DNA from: Pseudomonadota bacterium
Lineage (GTDB): Bacteria > Pseudomonadota > Gammaproteobacteria > Acidiferrobacterales > Acidiferrobacteraceae
NCBI GenBank assembly: GCA_021777535.1
Contig: JAJYDN010000024.1
Location: 1 to 32,835 of the forward strand
DNA: 32,835 bases
Direction: 5' to 3'
The notes beneath the pieces are model-generated. The model was not told the origin of the DNA. It did no database searches and saw only the letters and a list, made by a program, of their open reading frames with translations. Shown here piece after piece: positions 18,268-27,143 of the stretch. How positions within the stretch are numbered: the stretch's first letter is position 1; each line of letters opens with the position of its first letter. Made by a program: the position numbers and the translations under genes.

Positions 18268-18693
18268 CTACGGCAAGCGGCTGCGAATGCCGATAAAGTT
18301 CGTGCCGGTCTGCAGGCCGCGGGCATACTCCAGCCGGACACCACCGACACGCACCCCGACGCCCGCGCCCAGGGTACGGATGGGATGCATGGGGGTGGGG
18401 CTGATGATGCCCCCTTCGGCGCAGGCGCGCGCAAAGGTCTTGCATGAACCGAGGTCCGGCTTCAGAACCAGGGATTCCCCCAGGATCGCGGACCACGCCG
18501 ACGTCCGCTGCACCGAAACGGGACGCAGCGGGCCAAAAACATCCGCAAGCGGCGCGGAAGGGACACCGAGGGCGGCATCGAGGGCTATGTGCGCGACCAG
18601 AGGATGGACAGGTATCCGCGTGCTGGCACGCGCCCACAGAGGCACGACTGCCGCCAGCACCGCGATCCACCGCCACGCACACCGCATCGTCAC
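18268..18693 (-). CDS. Small exported protein of unknown function
   Basis: I do not recognise this 141-residue protein. The N-terminus MTMRCAWRWIAVLAAVVPLWARAS is a convincing signal peptide with cleavage after the ARA-type site. The mature part has two cysteines (GSCKTFARAC) that could form a disulfide, and a C-terminal segment rich in alternating small and hydrophobic residues (GAGVGVRVGGVRLEYARG) that could be beta-strand. The start is GTG, with an ATG two codons later; GGGAGG lies upstream. It ends three bases before the chaperedoxin gene, on the same strand. Codon use is GC-rich at third positions like its neighbours, which supports coding. Confidence 0.65.
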   Translation of the reverse strand: MTMRCAWRWIAVLAAVVPLWARASTRIPVHPLVAHIALDAALGVPSAPLADVFGPLRPVSVQRTSAWSAILGESLVLKPDLGSCKTFARACAEGGIISPTPMHPIRTLGAGVGVRVGGVRLEYARGLQTGTNFIGIRSRLP

Positions 18694-19145
18694 GATTCCC
18701 CCGTCCTCCCGATCTCATTCGCCTGCCGGACATCATGCCCCGCTCCCCGGCCCGGGCAAAGCCCCGGCCGACGGGCAGCACGACCGCACGGAACACTCCT
18801 TCAGACCACCAAAGCGCGCAGACGTTCGCGCGCCGCGGCCGGCGGACCCATCAAGGCCTGGACCGGGACTTGCCAAACCGGCAGCAGCCAAGACATGCCG
18901 ACCGGCCATCCTTTCAAGGATAGCTCTTCCCGGGATACCGCGTAGCCGCCCAAAACCGTGCCCGCGACGGACGGGCAATCGCCCGGGCAGGCTGCCTTCA
19001 AGCAACCGGCCGGGCGCAGAACCCGCACCATCGAGAACCGCCCTGCATCGCAAAACGCCAGGCGGCACCCAAACCGCTGATTGCCTGTGGAATGCACCCT
19101 TCGTAGTCTGTTTCGTCACCGGTACCAAAAGCGCAAGGAGAGACG
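18694..19145. other. Intergenic stretch with a weak candidate small gene
   Basis: The 452 bases between the exported-protein gene and the GH15 gene hold no recognised gene. On the minus strand an open frame (19097 to 18801, up to 98 codons, or 76 from an ATG at 19031) has fairly GC-rich third positions and ends MGPPAAARERLRALVV, but has no clear ribosome binding site or family match. It is left as a possibility. The GH15 gene has AAGGAGA just before its ATG at the right end. Confidence 0.3.
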
Positions 19146-20978
19146 ATGGTCGCGGATCCCGAACCCCTCCGTATTGCCGACTATGCCTTCATCAGCAATG
19201 CCATGACCGGCGCCCTGGTCGGCTGCAACGGTTCCATCGACTGGTTTTGCGCGCCACGTATCGATGCCGCCGCCTGCCTTGCCGCCCTCCTGGGTGGCCC
19301 GGAACATGGCTACTGGAAAATCGCGCCGGCAACGAGCGTCACGCGCCGGTCCCGGCGCTACGAAAAAGACACCCTGGTCCTCGAAACCGATTTCGAGACG
19401 GCCGAAGGGGCCGTCCGCATCATCGATTTCATGCCAGCCGATGACGAGCGATCCCCCATAAGCGCGCATATCATCCGCATCGTCGAGGGCCTCCATGGCC
19501 GCGTGGAGATGGCGATGCAGCTCGTGATCCGCTTTTACTACGGATCGATGCGTCCGTGGGTACGACAGGTCGGGGGCATTTACACCGCGGTCGCCGGGCC
19601 AGACAGCCTCGATATCGCCACCTCCGCCACCCTCGAGGTCAATGACCGCGGTATCGAAGCCCGTTTCGTGGCCGAGGCGGGCCGGCGCACCCATTTTCGC
19701 CTATCCTACCGGCGCTCCCACCATCCCTACACAAAACCCTTCGACATCGAGAAGTCGCTCCACGAGACGGTCGTCTGGTGGCGCACGTGGGCCGGCCAAT
19801 GCAGCTATCATGGCCCATGGCGCGAGGAAATAGTGCGCTCGCTGCTCACCCTGAAAGGACTCACCTCGCGCACCACCGGCGGCATCGCCGCCGCACTCAC
19901 GACCTCCTTGCCGGAACGGATCGGCAGCGTACGCAACTGGGACTACCGCTTCTGCTGGTTGCGGGATTCCACCTTTACGCTGTGGTCCTTGCTGTCCAAC
20001 GGCTATCGGCAGGAAGGCGTCGCCTGGGGCCACTGGCTGTTGCGCGCCATCGCCGGCGACCCCGCCGATCTCCAGATCGTCTACGGCATCAGCGGTGAGC
20101 GCTGGCTCACTGAACGGGAAATTCCGTGGCTTGCGGGTTACCGGGACTCGCGGCCCGTACGGGTGGGAAACGCCGCTTCGGGCCAGTTCCAGCTCGATGT
20201 ATATGGGGAAATCATGGACTCGCTCCACGTCGCGCAGGCCGAGGGCATCCGTCCGGAACGCCACGCCTGGGACATCCAGCTAAACCTCATGGACTTTCTC
20301 GAATCACACTGGCAGAAACCGGACGACGGCATCTGGGAGGTTCGCGGGGGGCCCAGGCATTTTACCCACTCAAAGGTCATGGCCTGGGTCGCCTTCGACC
20401 GGGCCGTCAAGGATGCCCGCATCTATCATCCGGATGCCCCGGTAGAGCGCTGGATCCGGATTCGGGACGCCATCCACGCCGAGGTCTGTGAGCGCGGCTT
20501 TAGCAAGGAGAAAGGCAGTTTCACGCAACATTACGGTTCGGCCGAGCTCGACGCGAGCCTCCTCATGATGACCCTCGTGGGCTTCTTGCCGCCGCAGGAT
20601 CCGCGCGTACGCGGAACCGTCCAGGCCATCGAACGGGAACTCATGGAAGATGGCCTGGTGCGGCGTTACCACACTCATCCCCTCACCGACGGCCTGCCGG
20701 AGGGGGAGGGTCTCTTTCTGCCCTGCTCCTTCTGGCTTGTCGACAATCTCGTCTTGCAGGGGCGGCGCGAGGACGCCGAACGCCTTTTCGAGAGACTGCT
20801 TGCACTGCGCAACGACGTTGGCCTGCTCTCGGAGGAATATGACCCCCGCAACCGGGAACTGATCGGCAACATCCCCCAGGCCTTCACCCATGTCGGGCTC
20901 ATCAACTCTGCGCGCAACCTGACCGGAGACGGCCTGGGTGCCCGCCGGGCCCGCAATTGCCCGGCCGGACCTCCCTAG
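19146..20978 (+). CDS. Glycoside hydrolase family 15 protein (glucoamylase/trehalase-like)
   Basis: A 610-residue cytoplasmic hydrolase with no signal peptide. It has the typical N-terminal beta-sandwich, starting RIADYAFISNAMTGALVGCNGSIDW (seen in parts), and a C-terminal (alpha/alpha)6 barrel. Barrel marks are RNWDYRFCWLRDSTFTLW, GQFQLDVYGEIMDSL and DDGIWEVRGGPRHFTHSK with Glu398 as likely acid, and LLSEEYDP with Glu563/564 as likely base. IPQAFTHVGLI follows. Bacterial members of this group act on trehalose or alpha-glucans; which one is not clear. AAGGAGA sits four bases before the ATG. No partner trehalose or glycogen genes are nearby. Confidence 0.93.
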   Translation: MVADPEPLRIADYAFISNAMTGALVGCNGSIDWFCAPRIDAAACLAALLGGPEHGYWKIAPATSVTRRSRRYEKDTLVLETDFETAEGAVRIIDFMPADDERSPISAHIIRIVEGLHGRVEMAMQLVIRFYYGSMRPWVRQVGGIYTAVAGPDSLDIATSATLEVNDRGIEARFVAEAGRRTHFRLSYRRSHHPYTKPFDIEKSLHETVVWWRTWAGQCSYHGPWREEIVRSLLTLKGLTSRTTGGIAAALTTSLPERIGSVRNWDYRFCWLRDSTFTLWSLLSNGYRQEGVAWGHWLLRAIAGDPADLQIVYGISGERWLTEREIPWLAGYRDSRPVRVGNAASGQFQLDVYGEIMDSLHVAQAEGIRPERHAWDIQLNLMDFLESHWQKPDDGIWEVRGGPRHFTHSKVMAWVAFDRAVKDARIYHPDAPVERWIRIRDAIHAEVCERGFSKEKGSFTQHYGSAELDASLLMMTLVGFLPPQDPRVRGTVQAIERELMEDGLVRRYHTHPLTDGLPEGEGLFLPCSFWLVDNLVLQGRREDAERLFERLLALRNDVGLLSEEYDPRNRELIGNIPQAFTHVGLINSARNLTGDGLGARRARNCPAGPP

Positions 20979-21055
20979 GTACCCCGTAAAAAGGGGCGGG
21001 TCCCGCTCATGGCAGACTTATGATGGACGCGATCCGCCAGAAAGCTGTCTCTGGA

Positions 21056-21089
21056 ATGCCATGAAAGTGTCATAAAGGTTACGGACAAT
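21056..21089 (+). promoter_or_regulatory. Possible Pho box and -10 before the porin gene
   Basis: ATGCCAT-GAAA-GTGTCAT (21056-21073) resembles the PhoB direct repeat CTGTCAT-N4-CTGTCAT, matching 5 and 6 of 7 positions. A further partial half-site CTGTCTC begins 11 bases earlier at 21045. Ten bases after the second half-site lies GACAAT (21084-21089), the spacing expected for a -10 at a Pho promoter. This is a pattern reading, not proof. Confidence 0.35.
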
Positions 21090-21129
21090 GCGCAGGTCGA
21101 TGACGACGGCCACAATTTCAGGGGAAGTC

Positions 21130-22419
21130 ATGAAGCCGAAGCATTTTGGCAAAAGAACTGTCATGTCCGTGGCGTGCGCGTGCGCCCTCGCGGCACCTGC
21201 CGTACACGCGGAGACGTTGGGGAGCTTTCTTGCACAGGGACAGTTTAATGGTGTTGTGCGCTCCTATTATTTCAGCCGCCTCTACACCAGCAAGCCACCT
21301 AACGCCAATGCCTTCGCGCTGGGCGGCATGTTCAATTACACAACGCCGACCTTCTGGGACGGCTTCGGGATGGGCGTGAGCTTCTTTACGGCAAGCGACG
21401 TCGGCACACATGGCGCCAATCCGGCGACCACCGATACGACGCTCATGGGTCTTGCCCCCAACCTGAATGCGCTCGGCCAGGCCTATGTCCAGTATGCCAT
21501 TCCCCACCGCCTGCTGATCCGCGCCGGCGATCAGGAGATCCACAACCCGTGGATCAACGGAGGGTTCGGCTCCCGTATTCTGGTATCGACCTACCAGGGC
21601 GTCACCGCCGAATATTCGCCCGTCCGCCAGCTGCATCTCTACGGCCTCGACATCAACAACTGGAAGAGCCGCACTTCGGCGAACTACAACAACGACAATC
21701 TCTACTACCCGACGAATTACGGCGGCGATACGCTCTACGGGGGCGAAACGAAGCTCGGCATAGGCGCGCCGCCCACTACCGGCACGGTCGCCGTCGGCGC
21801 CGAAGGCCACGTCGCGGGCCTGAACGCACAACTCTGGTACTACAACTTCAACCAGTTCGCGCGGATGTTCTATACGAACGACGTCTACACACTGAAGACC
21901 GGCAGCCCGGTGGATCCGTTCCTCGGCGGCCAGTACGTCAGCGAGACCAACAGCAATTCACTGCTTGGCAACGTCGACAGCCGCGTCGAAGGCGCCATCG
22001 CCGGCGTCCAGATCCCCCATGGGGCCTTGAGCTGGGGCTATGACCACGTGCCGCTGAAAACCGGCGCCTACGGATCCGGAAGTGTCGTATCCCCGTATAC
22101 GGCAGGCTACGCCACCGACCCGCTCTACAGCACGTCCATGATTCGTGGTATGGTAGAGCTTGGGCCCGGTAGTGGCTGGCGCACCAAATTCGATTACAAT
22201 CTGTTGCAAAACAAGATCCACGTCGGACTCGCCTATGGCCAGTACAGGACGTATCTTGCAGGCCCAAGCCACGATGTGTATGCGGACCTGATTTACACCC
22301 CGGGCGGGCGCTTCAAGGGCCTGTCGATCCGCGACCGCGTCGAAGTATCAAAAGGCAGGGCCAATCCCGGCGGCCATTCCTTCATCTATAACCGCGTGAT
22401 GCTGGCTTACGCGTTCTGA
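21130..22419 (+). CDS. Outer-membrane porin, OprD-like
   Basis: A 429-residue outer-membrane channel. The start at 21130 (MKPKHFGKRTVMSVACACALA) gives a clean signal peptide cleaved after VHA, with AGGGGAAG upstream. The longer frame from 21088 would mask it. The mature protein is rich in aromatic and small residues alternating as beta strands (for example FNGVVRSYYFSRLY and MFNYTTPTFWDGFGMGVSF), and ends in VMLAYAF with the terminal Phe used in barrel assembly. The NPWINGGFGSRILVSTYQG stretch is OprD-like. The solute is unknown. A strong terminator follows directly. Confidence 0.8.
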   Translation: MKPKHFGKRTVMSVACACALAAPAVHAETLGSFLAQGQFNGVVRSYYFSRLYTSKPPNANAFALGGMFNYTTPTFWDGFGMGVSFFTASDVGTHGANPATTDTTLMGLAPNLNALGQAYVQYAIPHRLLIRAGDQEIHNPWINGGFGSRILVSTYQGVTAEYSPVRQLHLYGLDINNWKSRTSANYNNDNLYYPTNYGGDTLYGGETKLGIGAPPTTGTVAVGAEGHVAGLNAQLWYYNFNQFARMFYTNDVYTLKTGSPVDPFLGGQYVSETNSNSLLGNVDSRVEGAIAGVQIPHGALSWGYDHVPLKTGAYGSGSVVSPYTAGYATDPLYSTSMIRGMVELGPGSGWRTKFDYNLLQNKIHVGLAYGQYRTYLAGPSHDVYADLIYTPGGRFKGLSIRDRVEVSKGRANPGGHSFIYNRVMLAYAF

Positions 22420-22446
22420 CCGGCACCCGCAATTCCGTGTTTTTTG

Positions 22447-22480
22447 GAGGTCATCCGCCCCCCGGATGGCCTCTTTTTTT
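22447..22480 (+). terminator. Strong intrinsic terminator of the porin gene
   Basis: An 11-bp stem GAGGTCATCCG (22447-22457) / CGGATGGCCTC (22463-22473), with one G-T wobble and a five-C loop, followed by seven T residues (22474-22480). Confidence 0.9.
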
Positions 22481-22797
22481 GCCCGGAGCCCGCCGCCGCG
22501 CCCGCATCCCCTCCCCGCAGAACGCGCTGGAAAGGCCGCGCATCACGGCACCCGGGGGACTTTCGCTGCCACTGTCCGATCGGCTAGCATGAATCCACGA
22601 AGGGATGGGGCCGGGCTGCACCCGCCAGCAAGGTGCGGGAGCAGCCGGCAATGTGGCCCCGGAGAATGAAACACCCGTCCGCACAGCTGCTGCGGGAAGC
22701 ATTGTCACAGGAACAGGGAGGACCCAGGCAAAGGAAAACACAAGCCTCGTGCGAGGCCCGGAAACAGGAGGGGCGCAGTGCTCCGGAGTAGCAGACC
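22481..22797. other. Leader region of the diguanylate cyclase gene
   Basis: 317 bases with no gene seen. It contains a short palindrome GCCTCG-TG-CGAGGC (22744-22757) and, next to the ATG, CGGAG about ten bases upstream. Despite the c-di-GMP enzyme downstream, I could not match a c-di-GMP riboswitch. The region could hold a long untranslated leader. Confidence 0.5.
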
Positions 22798-25494
22798 ATG
22801 ACCGCGAACAGGGAGGATGTCCGGATCAGCCTGATGGGCGGCATGATCCTCGTCCTCCTCACCGTAGCTGCAGTAACCCTGACCTACCTTGTCATGCTGC
22901 ACGAGGCGCAGTCGATTTTGAAGCGCAACGTCAACGCGCTGCTGCAAAACGATGCACATTTCTTCCAGCTGGAAGTCGAACGGGGAATGCGCATGGGCAC
23001 CGTGGTGGCGAGTCGCCCGTTCATCATCCGAAACCTGACCAGGCTCGACGCGCACCCCGGCAGCGCATCTGCCCAGCGAAACCTGCAGCGCACCGCCCGG
23101 TCATTTCTGCCTGTCGGGCTAAGCGCCGTCGTGTTCTACGACGCACGCGGCCGCATGGTGGCCCAGGCCGGAAAAATAGCCAACCCCCCGTTCGTGGTGC
23201 CCCTGAAGACACGCCACGAAAGCTTTCTGCTCTGGGACCGCCATCCCATGGTGCGCACCCTGACGCTGATTAAGGCGGGCAAGCGGCGCGTCGGCAGCGC
23301 CATCACCCAGAGCTACGCCGTTTTTGGCGGCAAAATGGCCCCCTCCGTGCGCGCACTCGGCAAGAGCGCCGACCTCGATCTCTGCGCGCGCGTGGCGCCA
23401 GGCACAATGCGGTGCCTGCCGGATGTGCGCCGCGCACATTATATAGATAGCCCGGTTTCCGGGTTCCGGGACGGGAAGCCAACGCCCATGGAGCGGGCGC
23501 TGAATGGCCATACCGGCTTCGTCTACACGCACGATGCGCAGGGCTTCGCCACCATCACCGCCTACACGCCAGTCCCGCACACGGGCCTTGGCATGGCACT
23601 CACCATCCGGCAGTCGGACCTCTTTCGTGGCGTAACCGAACGCCTGATCGATGTCGCCATCATTCTCCTCGTTTTGCTGCTCGCCGGCATGTTCCTCATG
23701 CGCTGGCTGATACTGCCCATCCTGCGCCGCCGCACGGAAGCCGAAAAAGGGACACAAGCCGCCAATCTCCAGCTGCGCAACAGGGAGGCGCAGATCCAGG
23801 GCCTCCTTGCCCACATGGCCGATGGCGTCATCGTCATCAATGAAGAAGGTATCGTTCAGATCTACAACACAGCCTGCGAAAAGATCTTCGGCCATAAATC
23901 CGCAGACGTCGTCGGCAACAACATCCGCATGCTGATGCCGGAACCCTACCGCAGCGAGCATGACGGCTATCTGCGGCGCTATCACGAAACGGGAGAGGCG
24001 CGGGTCATCGGCCGCAGCCGCGAGGTGGCGGGCCTGCGCAAAAACGGCGAGCAATTCCCGCTCGAACTGCGCGTAAGCGAAGTGCGCAGCGCCGGTAGCC
24101 GGCTTTATATTGCCACCGTCCGCGATATCACCCTGGAAAAGGAAGCCGCGCAACAGACGCTCTATCTCGCGACCCATGATGCGCTCACCCAGCTGCCGAA
24201 CCGCCTCCTGTTTGGCGAGCGCCTCCAGCACGCGATCGCTGGCGCCCGGCGTACGCACGCAAAGCTCGCCCTGCTCTTTCTCGACCTCGATGAATTCAAG
24301 GGCATCAATGACCGTCTGGGCCACCATGTCGGCGATACCCTGCTGCAGATCGTCGCCCAGCGACTCACAGCCACCCTGCGGACGGATGATACGGTCGCGC
24401 GGCTCGGCGGCGACGAGTTCGTCGTCATTTTGTCGGGCGCAGGAGCGTCCGGCGCCATCGAGGCCGTCGCCGGCAAACTCCTTGCGGCGATTCGCGCCCC
24501 TTACGTCATCCACGGTCACACTCTGCAGGTGGGTACGAGCATTGGCATCGCGATATTTCCCCATGACGGGGAGGACAACGAAACGCTCCTGAAAAGCGGT
24601 GATACGGCGATGTATCAGGCCAAACAGCAGGGCGGCAACCGCTACGCGTTCTTTGCCTCGGCCCCTGCATCCCCCCATGCGGGCGATCCAGCGCTCGCGG
24701 CCGACTGGCTGGACGCCCACGCACGGGGAGACCTCGCGCTTCGCTACCAGCCCGTGCGCAGTCTCGCCACCGGTGCCATAACGAGCCTGGAGGTCCTTGT
24801 CATGTGGCCTCACCCGGCGCATGGCCAGCTCGACCACAACAATGTGCTGCGGCTGGCCGAACAGACGGGTACCACCGCGACACTGTACGCATGGATCCTG
24901 AACAAGGCCTGCCTGCAATGGAAAGCGTGGTCACGAGAAGGGATCCCCGCACCGCCCCTCACCATCACCTGGGCGTCAGGGCAGATGCAAAAAGACTTCT
25001 CCCCTGCTGCCATCGGGAAAATCCTGCTTGAGCAGGACGTCGCGCCCGATCACTTGATTATCGGCATCAATGAGGCGCTCATCACGGAGCAGGGCGCCGT
25101 TGCCGACGCAGTGCGGGCGCTGCGCAACCTTGGCGTGCAGATCGCCATCGATGGATTCGGATCGGGGCTTTCGAGCCTCACGGTCCTGCGCAACCTCTCG
25201 CCCCAGGCATTGAAGATCGATCCCTGGATCGTCCATGGCATGACATCGAACAACGATGATGCGAGCCTCATCACAGCCATCGTGGCGCTGGCCCATGGCC
25301 TGCGCATGACCGTGATCGCCAAGGGTGTCGAGAACGACGCGCAGCGCGTACTGCTGGGCCAACTTGGCTGTGATGAATACCAGGGCGATGAGTGGAACAA
25401 CCCGCTGCCGGCAGAAGAGGCGGCGTCGCTTCTTTATGCGGGCCACTCCACAATGCCCAACGTCCCGATACCCCCCGGCAACGACGGCCGCTGA
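22798..25494 (+). CDS. Membrane diguanylate cyclase with PAS, GGDEF and degenerate EAL domains
   Basis: An 898-residue inner-membrane signalling protein. Helix 1 (about 9-38) and helix 2 (about 281-308, AIILLVLLLAGMFLMRWLIL) flank a periplasmic Cache-like sensor. A PAS domain (about 325-450, DGVIVINEEGIVQIYNTACEKIFG) and a GGDEF domain follow. The GGDEF motif is intact at 537-541 and the I-site RxxD is present (RTDD), so it should make c-di-GMP under product control. The EAL domain (about 640-890) is eroded: EAL reads EVL (665), DDFGTG reads DGFGSG (785-790), and EGVE reads KGVE (842). Phosphodiesterase activity is therefore unlikely. The gene stands alone, convergent with pspA. Confidence 0.93.
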   Translation: MTANREDVRISLMGGMILVLLTVAAVTLTYLVMLHEAQSILKRNVNALLQNDAHFFQLEVERGMRMGTVVASRPFIIRNLTRLDAHPGSASAQRNLQRTARSFLPVGLSAVVFYDARGRMVAQAGKIANPPFVVPLKTRHESFLLWDRHPMVRTLTLIKAGKRRVGSAITQSYAVFGGKMAPSVRALGKSADLDLCARVAPGTMRCLPDVRRAHYIDSPVSGFRDGKPTPMERALNGHTGFVYTHDAQGFATITAYTPVPHTGLGMALTIRQSDLFRGVTERLIDVAIILLVLLLAGMFLMRWLILPILRRRTEAEKGTQAANLQLRNREAQIQGLLAHMADGVIVINEEGIVQIYNTACEKIFGHKSADVVGNNIRMLMPEPYRSEHDGYLRRYHETGEARVIGRSREVAGLRKNGEQFPLELRVSEVRSAGSRLYIATVRDITLEKEAAQQTLYLATHDALTQLPNRLLFGERLQHAIAGARRTHAKLALLFLDLDEFKGINDRLGHHVGDTLLQIVAQRLTATLRTDDTVARLGGDEFVVILSGAGASGAIEAVAGKLLAAIRAPYVIHGHTLQVGTSIGIAIFPHDGEDNETLLKSGDTAMYQAKQQGGNRYAFFASAPASPHAGDPALAADWLDAHARGDLALRYQPVRSLATGAITSLEVLVMWPHPAHGQLDHNNVLRLAEQTGTTATLYAWILNKACLQWKAWSREGIPAPPLTITWASGQMQKDFSPAAIGKILLEQDVAPDHLIIGINEALITEQGAVADAVRALRNLGVQIAIDGFGSGLSSLTVLRNLSPQALKIDPWIVHGMTSNNDDASLITAIVALAHGLRMTVIAKGVENDAQRVLLGQLGCDEYQGDEWNNPLPAEEAASLLYAGHSTMPNVPIPPGNDGR

Positions 25495-25611
25495 GCCCGC
25501 TCCCGCTTAAACAGCGCGGCAACGCCTGCATTCCCGTGAAAATGATTGCCTCCGAAAAACGCCCTCGTCGGCCCATTCATCCTGCCAGAGGGGGCACTAC
25601 GGCGGTCGGGC

Positions 25612-26307
25612 TTATTTCTTTATCTGATCCTTCAGGCGGGCCAGGTCTGCATCCACGGTATTGGTGTTCCGCATCTTGTCGAGTTCGCGTTCGGTCCGTG
25701 TGCGGCCATCGCCCTCGTCAAGAACACCGCCATCGGCCAGCGTATCCAGCGCCTGCGCGCGCGCCTGCATCTTTTCTGTCTTGTCTTCGGCGCGTCGGAT
25801 CGTGTCCCCGACTCCCCCAAGCTTGTCGCCAAGTCCTGCCATGGACTCGTTGACTTTCACCTGCGCCTGCGCGCTGCCGTACTGACTCTTTAGCACCTCC
25901 TTTTGCGTACGGAACTGCTCGATGCGATCCTGGAACTTCTGTTCGTAGTCCGTAAGCTTCGCGACCTGCGCGGCGATATTGTCGCGTGCCTGCGTAAGGG
26001 ATGCGAGCTTGCTCACTTCCGCCTGCTTGTCGGTGAGGGCGGCCCTGGCGAGATCTTCGCGGTTGGCCTCAAGGGCCATCTTCGCATCATTCTCGTGACG
26101 GGCTACCTTCGCCTGCGCATCGGCGATCTGCTGCTCCAGCATCTTCTGCTCGGTGACGACGTCTGCCAGATGCCGCCGGGTTTCCTGAAGCCCCGCCAGC
26201 ATCTTTTCATATGATAGATCAAGGCTTTCGTTCGGATCCTCGGCGGCGTTGAGCAGTTTGTTGATTTTCCCTTCCAAAACCTCGGTGGCGCGTTTCAAGA
26301 AACTCAT
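25612..26307 (-). CDS. pspA: PspA/IM30 family envelope-stress protein
   Basis: Peripheral membrane protein of the ESCRT-III-like PspA/Vipp1 family that oligomerises on damaged inner membrane. The 231 residues are almost wholly helical and coiled-coil. The N-terminus MSFLKRATEVLEGKINKLLN is amphipathic helix 0/1 with the family phrase AEDPNESLDLSYEKM, followed by long charged heptads to about residue 150 and a variable tail. A 12-base gap separates it from the upstream YbjQ-like gene on the same strand, and it is the last gene of that four-gene operon. No pspF, pspB or pspC is visible, so control differs from enterobacteria. Confidence 0.93.
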   Translation of the reverse strand: MSFLKRATEVLEGKINKLLNAAEDPNESLDLSYEKMLAGLQETRRHLADVVTEQKMLEQQIADAQAKVARHENDAKMALEANREDLARAALTDKQAEVSKLASLTQARDNIAAQVAKLTDYEQKFQDRIEQFRTQKEVLKSQYGSAQAQVKVNESMAGLGDKLGGVGDTIRRAEDKTEKMQARAQALDTLADGGVLDEGDGRTRTERELDKMRNTNTVDADLARLKDQIKK

Positions 26308-26318
26308 GACGGTCTCCT

Positions 26319-27143
26319 TCAGTCGTTGACTGGAATGACAATCTGCGGCGTCATTTTCTCGGGAATTATGGTGGCATCCTCAATCGGCGTCACCGCCGTC
26401 CCGACCGCGAAGAATTCGATGACATGCGGCTGCCAGTTATGGGAGCCTTCGTGGAGCTGGACACCGACAACCCCTTCCGCCGCAGCGGCCTGGGCCTCAT
26501 GCTGCATGCGCTCCATGGCGAGCTCACGGGCGTCGTACATCGCCTGGGTAAACTGGGGTATTTCGACGTTGCGTCCGACGTTGCCAAGAGACTGGAAGAC
26601 GCCCTGGTGCGCCACATGGTAGACGCAGGAGCCCATCACCATGGCTAATGGCCGGTAACCGGACTGGAGAAGCATCCACAGATCCTGGCCCGACAAATCC
26701 GAAGTGAAGGGCTTGCCGTTGATCCCCTTGAAGCCCGGATGTCCCTGGCGGTGCGCAATGGCCGTCCCGATGGCCAGAAACTCGAGGATATCTTTGTCCC
26801 AGTCCATGCGCTTGACTTCCAGCTGCACACCCACGACGCCATCGGCGAGCAAAGCCTGCGCCTCCTCTTCCATGCGCGTCATGGCAAGCTCACGGGCGTC
26901 GTACATGGCCTGCGACAGCACCGACATCTCCTGGTTTTTCGCCCATGCCGAGTATTGGATGCCCGTATGATAGATGCAGGAGCCGACAACGAGACCGAGC
27001 GGCTCGAAACCGGCCTCACCCACCATGAGAAATTCGTTGACAGAAAAATCCGATGTGAAGATGCCGCCGCGGCGGCTTGTGTCGCGGAGCCCTTTCAAGC
27101 GCTCCACGGCGTGTTGGGGCAGACCCTCCAGTGCTTCACTCAT
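26319..27143 (-). CDS. Protein with two YbjQ (UPF0145) domains
   Basis: A 274-residue cytoplasmic protein made of two copies of the YbjQ fold, a small domain annotated as putative heavy-metal binding but without known role. Copy 1 spans about 30-150 and copy 2 about 155-262. Both end with the same pattern: AMYDARELAMTRMEEEAQALLADGVVGV (in parts) then LEFLAIGTAI, and AMYDARELAMERMQHEA then VVGVQL and IEFFAVGTAV. Each copy also has a GSC(I/V)YH motif placing Cys and His close together, which might bind metal or heme. The ATG overlaps the stop of the upstream gene (TGATG), so translation is coupled. The upstream gene's region is also open in this frame. Confidence 0.85.
   Translation of the reverse strand: MSEALEGLPQHAVERLKGLRDTSRRGGIFTSDFSVNEFLMVGEAGFEPLGLVVGSCIYHTGIQYSAWAKNQEMSVLSQAMYDARELAMTRMEEEAQALLADGVVGVQLEVKRMDWDKDILEFLAIGTAIAHRQGHPGFKGINGKPFTSDLSGQDLWMLLQSGYRPLAMVMGSCVYHVAHQGVFQSLGNVGRNVEIPQFTQAMYDARELAMERMQHEAQAAAAEGVVGVQLHEGSHNWQPHVIEFFAVGTAVTPIEDATIIPEKMTPQIVIPVND

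Noticed and set aside
22681-22797. Possible c-di-GMP (GEMM) riboswitch before the diguanylate cyclase gene
   Set aside because: Pieces such as GGCAAAGG and a GCCTCG/CGAGGC hairpin recall GEMM, but the conserved GACGCAAAGCC core and tetraloop arrangement are absent.
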